A stretch of DNA of 64,000 nt from Streptomyces poonensis. GTDB lineage: Bacteria > Actinomycetota > Actinomycetes > Streptomycetales > Streptomycetaceae. A program made the translations under genes and the position numbers. A model generated the notes under the pieces. It was given only the letters and a program-made list of their open reading frames with translations. It had not been told where the DNA came from and made no database searches. Location of the stretch: positions 62,001 to 126,000 of the forward strand of contig NZ_BMVW01000002.1 in assembly GCF_014650915.1 (NCBI RefSeq), in the 5' to 3' direction. Numbering within the stretch: position 1 is the first letter of the stretch; every line of letters begins with the position of its first letter. Of the stretch, positions 60,207-64,000 are shown one piece after another.

Positions 60207-63185
60207 ATGAGACGCCACCGACCACTCGCCCGCCCCTGGGCGGCCGGAGCGCTCGCGGCGGGCATTCTCGCCCTGCCGGTCACCACCCTCTCCCCACTCG
60301 ACGTTTCCGACGCCGAGCCGGCGGCCGCGACCGCCGGCTCGGCCACGGTCTTCTACTACACCAAGACCAAGAACTGGACGAACCACTACCTCCACTACGC
60401 CCCCGACGGGGGAACGTGGACGACGGTGCCCGGTACGCGCATGGAAGTCGCCTGCACGGACTGGGTGAAGCAGACGGTCGACCTGGGCTCCGCCACCGGG
60501 CTGCAGGCCACCTTCAACAACGGCTCCGGCACCTGGGACAACAACGGCGGGAAGAACTACGCCCTGGGCACCGGCAGCATCACGGTCAAGGACGGCGTGG
60601 TGGCGCACAGCGACCCGTGTGCCGGCACCGGAACCGACCCGGGGACGTCCGGCTCGGCCACGGTCTACTACTCGACCCAGACCCTCGGCTGGACCACCGC
60701 CAACCTGCACTACCAGCCGGCCGGCGGTTCCTGGACCACCGTTCCCGGCGTGGGCATGGAAGCCGCCTGTACCGGCTGGTGGAAGAAGACCGTCGACCTC
60801 GGCTCCGCCGCCTCGCTCAAGGCCGCCTTCAACAACGGCAACGGCACCTGGGACAACAACAACGGCTCCGACTACACGATCCCGTCCGGCACCAGCACGG
60901 TGAGGAACAACACCGTCACCGCGGGCGCGAAGGACCCGTGCGCCGCACAGACGCCCGACACCGAGGCGCCCGGCGTCCCGGCGAACGTGCGGGCGAGCGC
61001 GACGGACACCTCCGTCGTCGTGACCTGGGACGCCGCCACCGACGACGTCGGCGTGACCAAGTACCAGGTCACCCGCACCGGCGGCACCAAGGGCACGATG
61101 GTCACCGATGTCTCCTCCACCGTCTGGTCCGACACCGGCCTGGAGGAGGAGACCACCTACACCTACACGGTCAAGGCGGTGGACGCGGCCGGCAACACCT
61201 CCGCCGCCTCCGCCGGGGCGAAGGCGACCACCGGCAAGAAGCCTGCCACCCCGGCGTCCGGGACCCCGCTGGGCACCGACCCGCGCAAGGACCCGATCTA
61301 CTTCGTCATGACCGCCCGCTTCTACGACGGCGACAGCTCCAACAACCGGGGCGGCAGCCAGCATGTGAAGTCCGGCAACGCGGCGAACGACGACCCCATG
61401 TTCCGCGGGGACTTCAAGGGCCTGGTCGAAAGGCTCGACTACATCAAGGCACTGGGCTTCTCGGCCGTCTGGATCACCCCGGTCGTCCTCAACCGCTCGG
61501 ACTACGACTACCACGGCTACCACGGCTACGACTTCTACGAGGTGGACGCCCGGCTCGAGTCGGCCGGCGCCTCCTATCAGGACCTGATCAACGCGGCCCA
61601 CGCCAAGGGCATGAAGATCTACCAGGACGTGGTCTACAACCACTCCTCCCGCTGGGGCGCCGAGGGCCTGTTCACCCCGACCGTGTACGGCGTCCGGGAC
61701 ACCCAGTGGAGCTGGTACTACGACGAGAGGAACGACGGCTTCGAGTACGACGGCCTGACCGTCGAGCCCAAGTCCGGGAAGTCGTACTACAACGGCGACC
61801 TGTGGTCGACCGCCGAGCCGACCGGTAACACCTGCCTCAACTGGGGCAAGCCCACCGGCGGCAAGAGCGCCGAGGGCTACACGATCTACAACTGCCAGTG
61901 GCCGAACCCCACGTCGGGCATGTTCCCGAAGACCTACTACCACCAGTGCTGGATCGGGAACTGGGAGGGCGAGGACTCCCGTTCCTGCTGGCTGCACGAG
62001 GATCTCGCCGACTTCAACACGGAGTCGACGGCCGTGCAGAACTACCTCATCGGGGCCTACGACAAGTACATCGACATGGGCGTCGACGGCTTCCGCGTCG
62101 ACACCGCCGTGCACATCCCGCGCGTCACGTGGAACCGCCGCTTCCTGCCCGCGATCCAGGAGCGCGTCACGCAGAAGTTCGGTGCGGAGGCGGCGAAGAA
62201 CTTCTTCGTCTTCGGTGAGGTCGCGGCCTTCGTCAACGACAAGTGGAACCGCGGGTCGGTGAACCACTCGGCGCAGTTCTACACGTGGAAGGAGCGCAAG
62301 GAGTACAGCGCGGACGACGCCACGGCGGCTCTGGAGCAGTACACCTACGAGAACGGCCAGGGCACCGGGAACCAGCCGACCTCCACCAACGCCTTCCTCG
62401 ACGGCAACACGTACCACGCGCCCGACCACAGCAAGTTCTCCGGCATGAACATCATCGACATGCGCATGCACATGAACTTCAGTGACGCGCAGAACGCCTT
62501 CAGCAACGGCAAGGACTCCGACGACAGCGTCAACGACGCAACCTACAACGTCGTCTACGTCGACAGCCACGACTACGGCCCCAACAAGTCGAGCACCCGC
62601 TACAGCGGCGGCACCGACGCCTGGGCCGAGAACATGTCCCTGATGTGGACCTTCCGCGGCATCCCCACGCTGTACTACGGCTCGGAGATCGAGTTCCAGA
62701 AGGGGAAGCAGATCGACTGCGGCCCCACCTGCCCCCTGGCCACCACCGGACGCGCCTACTACGGGGGCCATCTGACCGGTGACCTGAAGGTGTCCGGCTT
62801 CGGCAAGGTCGACTCGGCCGACGGCGAGGTGGCGGACACCCTGAGCCAGCCCCTCGTCCAGCACCTCCAGCGGCTGAACCAGATCCGCCGCGCCGTCCCG
62901 GCCCTGCAGACGGGTCAGTACTCCACCGAGGGCGTCTCGGGCGGCATGGCCTTCAAGCGCCGTTACACCAGCGGCGGCACCGACAGCTTCGCGCTCGTCA
63001 CCGTGTCCGGCTCGGCCACGTACACCGGCATCCCCAACGGGACCTACCGCGACGCCGTCACCGGCGACGTCCGGACGGTCTCCGACGGGAAGCTGAGCGT
63101 CGCGGCACCCGGAAAGGGCAACCTCCGGGTCTATGTCCTCGACGGTCCCGGGAAGATCGGTACGGACGGTCCCTACCTGAAGTAG
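60207..63185 (+). CDS. Secreted alpha-amylase (GH13) with two CBM25 and a fibronectin III domain
   Basis: A 992-aa enzyme with a signal peptide to about residue 40. Two starch-binding modules follow (CBM25-like; TVFYYTKTKNWTNHYLHY and ATVYYSTQTLGWTTANLHYQ), then a fibronectin III domain (residues about 253-340) and a GH13 barrel. Barrel motifs are DVVYNH (474), GVDGFRVDTA with nucleophile Asp632, FGEVAAF with acid Glu671 and VDSHD at 785-789, with the transition-state stabiliser Asp789. It hydrolyses starch outside the cell and binds granules through its CBMs. ATG 60207 has GGAG at 6 nt. A hairpin terminator follows. Confidence 0.92.
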   Translation: MRRHRPLARPWAAGALAAGILALPVTTLSPLDVSDAEPAAATAGSATVFYYTKTKNWTNHYLHYAPDGGTWTTVPGTRMEVACTDWVKQTVDLGSATGLQATFNNGSGTWDNNGGKNYALGTGSITVKDGVVAHSDPCAGTGTDPGTSGSATVYYSTQTLGWTTANLHYQPAGGSWTTVPGVGMEAACTGWWKKTVDLGSAASLKAAFNNGNGTWDNNNGSDYTIPSGTSTVRNNTVTAGAKDPCAAQTPDTEAPGVPANVRASATDTSVVVTWDAATDDVGVTKYQVTRTGGTKGTMVTDVSSTVWSDTGLEEETTYTYTVKAVDAAGNTSAASAGAKATTGKKPATPASGTPLGTDPRKDPIYFVMTARFYDGDSSNNRGGSQHVKSGNAANDDPMFRGDFKGLVERLDYIKALGFSAVWITPVVLNRSDYDYHGYHGYDFYEVDARLESAGASYQDLINAAHAKGMKIYQDVVYNHSSRWGAEGLFTPTVYGVRDTQWSWYYDERNDGFEYDGLTVEPKSGKSYYNGDLWSTAEPTGNTCLNWGKPTGGKSAEGYTIYNCQWPNPTSGMFPKTYYHQCWIGNWEGEDSRSCWLHEDLADFNTESTAVQNYLIGAYDKYIDMGVDGFRVDTAVHIPRVTWNRRFLPAIQERVTQKFGAEAAKNFFVFGEVAAFVNDKWNRGSVNHSAQFYTWKERKEYSADDATAALEQYTYENGQGTGNQPTSTNAFLDGNTYHAPDHSKFSGMNIIDMRMHMNFSDAQNAFSNGKDSDDSVNDATYNVVYVDSHDYGPNKSSTRYSGGTDAWAENMSLMWTFRGIPTLYYGSEIEFQKGKQIDCGPTCPLATTGRAYYGGHLTGDLKVSGFGKVDSADGEVADTLSQPLVQHLQRLNQIRRAVPALQTGQYSTEGVSGGMAFKRRYTSGGTDSFALVTVSGSATYTGIPNGTYRDAVTGDVRTVSDGKLSVAAPGKGNLRVYVLDGPGKIGTDGPYLK

Positions 63186-63203
63186 GGGGCTCTCGATCAC
63201 GAA

Positions 63204-63232
63204 AGCGGGTCCGCCGGAAGGGCGGACCCGCT
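63204..63232 (+). terminator. Hairpin terminator after the amylase gene
   Basis: AGCGGGTCCGCC (63204-63215) and GGCGGACCCGCT (63221-63232) form a perfect 12-bp stem with a 5-nt loop. Confidence 0.82.
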
Positions 63233-63256
63233 GTGCCGTGCCGTGCCGTCCGACGA

Positions 63257-64000
63257 TCAGTGTCTGCCCGCCGGCTTCAGCACGATCGCCCCGGAGTCGT
63301 TCCCGGGGTTGCCCTCGTTCGGCATCGTGTACCCGAAGAACGCCCGTCCGGTGGCCTTCTTGATCACCTTGTCGACGTGGAGGCCGAAGGTGAAGGTGCT
63401 GGCGGCGTCCTCCAGGATCGGCGTGTCGATGAAGCAGGCGTAGTCGCCCTCGGCGCCCTCCCCGCCGGGTTGGCAGCCCTCGGGAACCGTGGTGGCCGTG
63501 GTACCCGGGGGCAGGTCGACCCAGAAAAGAATCGGCTCGCCGCCGGAACGGAGCGAGGCCAGCCAGGCGGGACCGTGGTTGGCGAAGCCGATGTCCACCG
63601 ACACCGTGTCGCCCTTGCGGACCCGCAGCCGCTCACCGGTCAGATCGAGGTCGAAGGTGTTCGTCGTCGGGAGGTCCATCTCCGCCCAGCGGCTGTAGCC
63701 GGCCGGGTCCGCCTCCGGCAGGCGGACCAGCTCCAGCGCCGGCCCCTCCCCCGCCTCGTAGTCGCCTTCGGCCAGCAGTTCCCGCGCCTGCTCGGCGGGC
63801 ACCGCGCTGAAGCTGTAGGACAGCGCGTCGTAGAGCGCGAACCCGGCCGTGTCGACCGGGAAAGGCGTGCTCAGCCCGTACGCCGCCTCGCCGGCGAACT
63901 CGCTGTCGAAGACGCAGAGGGCCGTGGAACTCCCGAACAGATCGTCGGGGTCACGCGGCTCGTACCAGCAGTTGCCGAAGGAGCTGGGGAAGGACAGTCC
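63257..64000 (-). CDS. Secreted or surface protein, 5' end outside the window
   Basis: 247 residues are visible, ending at 63257 and open through the right window edge. The visible text has Cys pairs and beta-rich stretches (GNCWYEPRDPDDLFGSS, RVRKGDTVSVDIGFANHGPA) and a C-terminal module with VDLPPGTTATTVPEGCQPGG and ATGRAFFGYTMPNEGNPGND. It resembles Streptomyces exported proteins with Ig-like domains. The start, and any signal peptide, lie to the right, so its class remains open. Confidence 0.65.
   Translation of the reverse strand, partial: GLSFPSSFGNCWYEPRDPDDLFGSSTALCVFDSEFAGEAAYGLSTPFPVDTAGFALYDALSYSFSAVPAEQARELLAEGDYEAGEGPALELVRLPEADPAGYSRWAEMDLPTTNTFDLDLTGERLRVRKGDTVSVDIGFANHGPAWLASLRSGGEPILFWVDLPPGTTATTVPEGCQPGGEGAEGDYACFIDTPILEDAASTFTFGLHVDKVIKKATGRAFFGYTMPNEGNPGNDSGAIVLKPAGRH

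Noticed and set aside
59883..63200. A 1105-codon leftward frame opposite the amylase
   Set aside because: Low-complexity Val/Gly/Arg text with no domain, antisense to a clear GH13 enzyme.
1..64000. CRISPR array
   Set aside because: None of the repeats seen (28, 14, 32, 15 bp and others) alternates with unique spacers, and no cas gene is present.

Overview
The window is high-GC DNA with strong third-position GC bias, frequent GTG starts, 4-nt start/stop overlaps (ATGA, GTGA), leaderless-type promoters and many families typical of Streptomyces. I read it as a Streptomyces chromosome, or a close relative, carrying one large integrated element. No tRNA, rRNA or CRISPR array was found.

Left flank (1-12042). 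It opens with a heme-sensing locus: the end of a NarL-type response regulator, its five-helix histidine kinase and the divergent secreted HbpS-like protein (senR, senS, hbpS). A set of 28-bp direct repeats and a YVTN beta-propeller lipoprotein follow. Next come a structured RNA with its own terminator and a cluster of decayed fragments (zinc ribbon, sulfotransferase, AbfB). A DesK-type kinase, an ABC exporter and a divergent response regulator form a second signalling unit. A Tn3 transposase remnant and a lone ABC ATPase lead to the 5' part of a lipoate-protein ligase gene (lplA).

Integrated element (about 12043-40522, 28.5 kb). The host lplA is split at codon 179. Its 3' part resumes, in the correct frame, at 40523. 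The two junctions share only a TT dinucleotide, and the rejoined element ends form a 44-bp imperfect inverted repeat, as expected of a large serine integrase. An integrase gene lies just inside the left end but is frameshifted. About 2.2 kb from that end the element carries a complete second lplA of exactly the length of the reconstructed host gene (354 aa), so it seems to replace the function it destroys. The cargo includes a complete Gabija antiphage pair (gajA, gajB), an RHS-repeat protein with a possible immunity gene, and a TIR-transmembrane-WD40 protein with a NUDIX hydrolase and a small membrane protein. The mobility and conjugation genes (integrase, VirB6/TrbL-like, PrgI/SCO6880-like, VirB4-like), an adenine methylase, a recombinase and two IS transposases are frameshifted or deleted. 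The element looks immobilised, with only the replacement gene and defence-type cargo kept intact.

Right flank (41052-64000). A TetR regulator, an MFS transporter and two cytosolic glycosidases (GH78 and GH1) share a palindromic operator and look like a glycoside-uptake regulon. Then come a discoidin-domain protein; a tightly overlapping operon of an XRE-like regulator, an ImmA/IrrE-type peptidase, an MAB_1171c-like membrane protein and a NUDIX enzyme; a lipase; a lipoprotein; a TOPRIM protein; a metal-type permease pair; a GNAT enzyme; a large secreted alpha-amylase with two starch-binding modules; and a partial secreted protein at the window edge.
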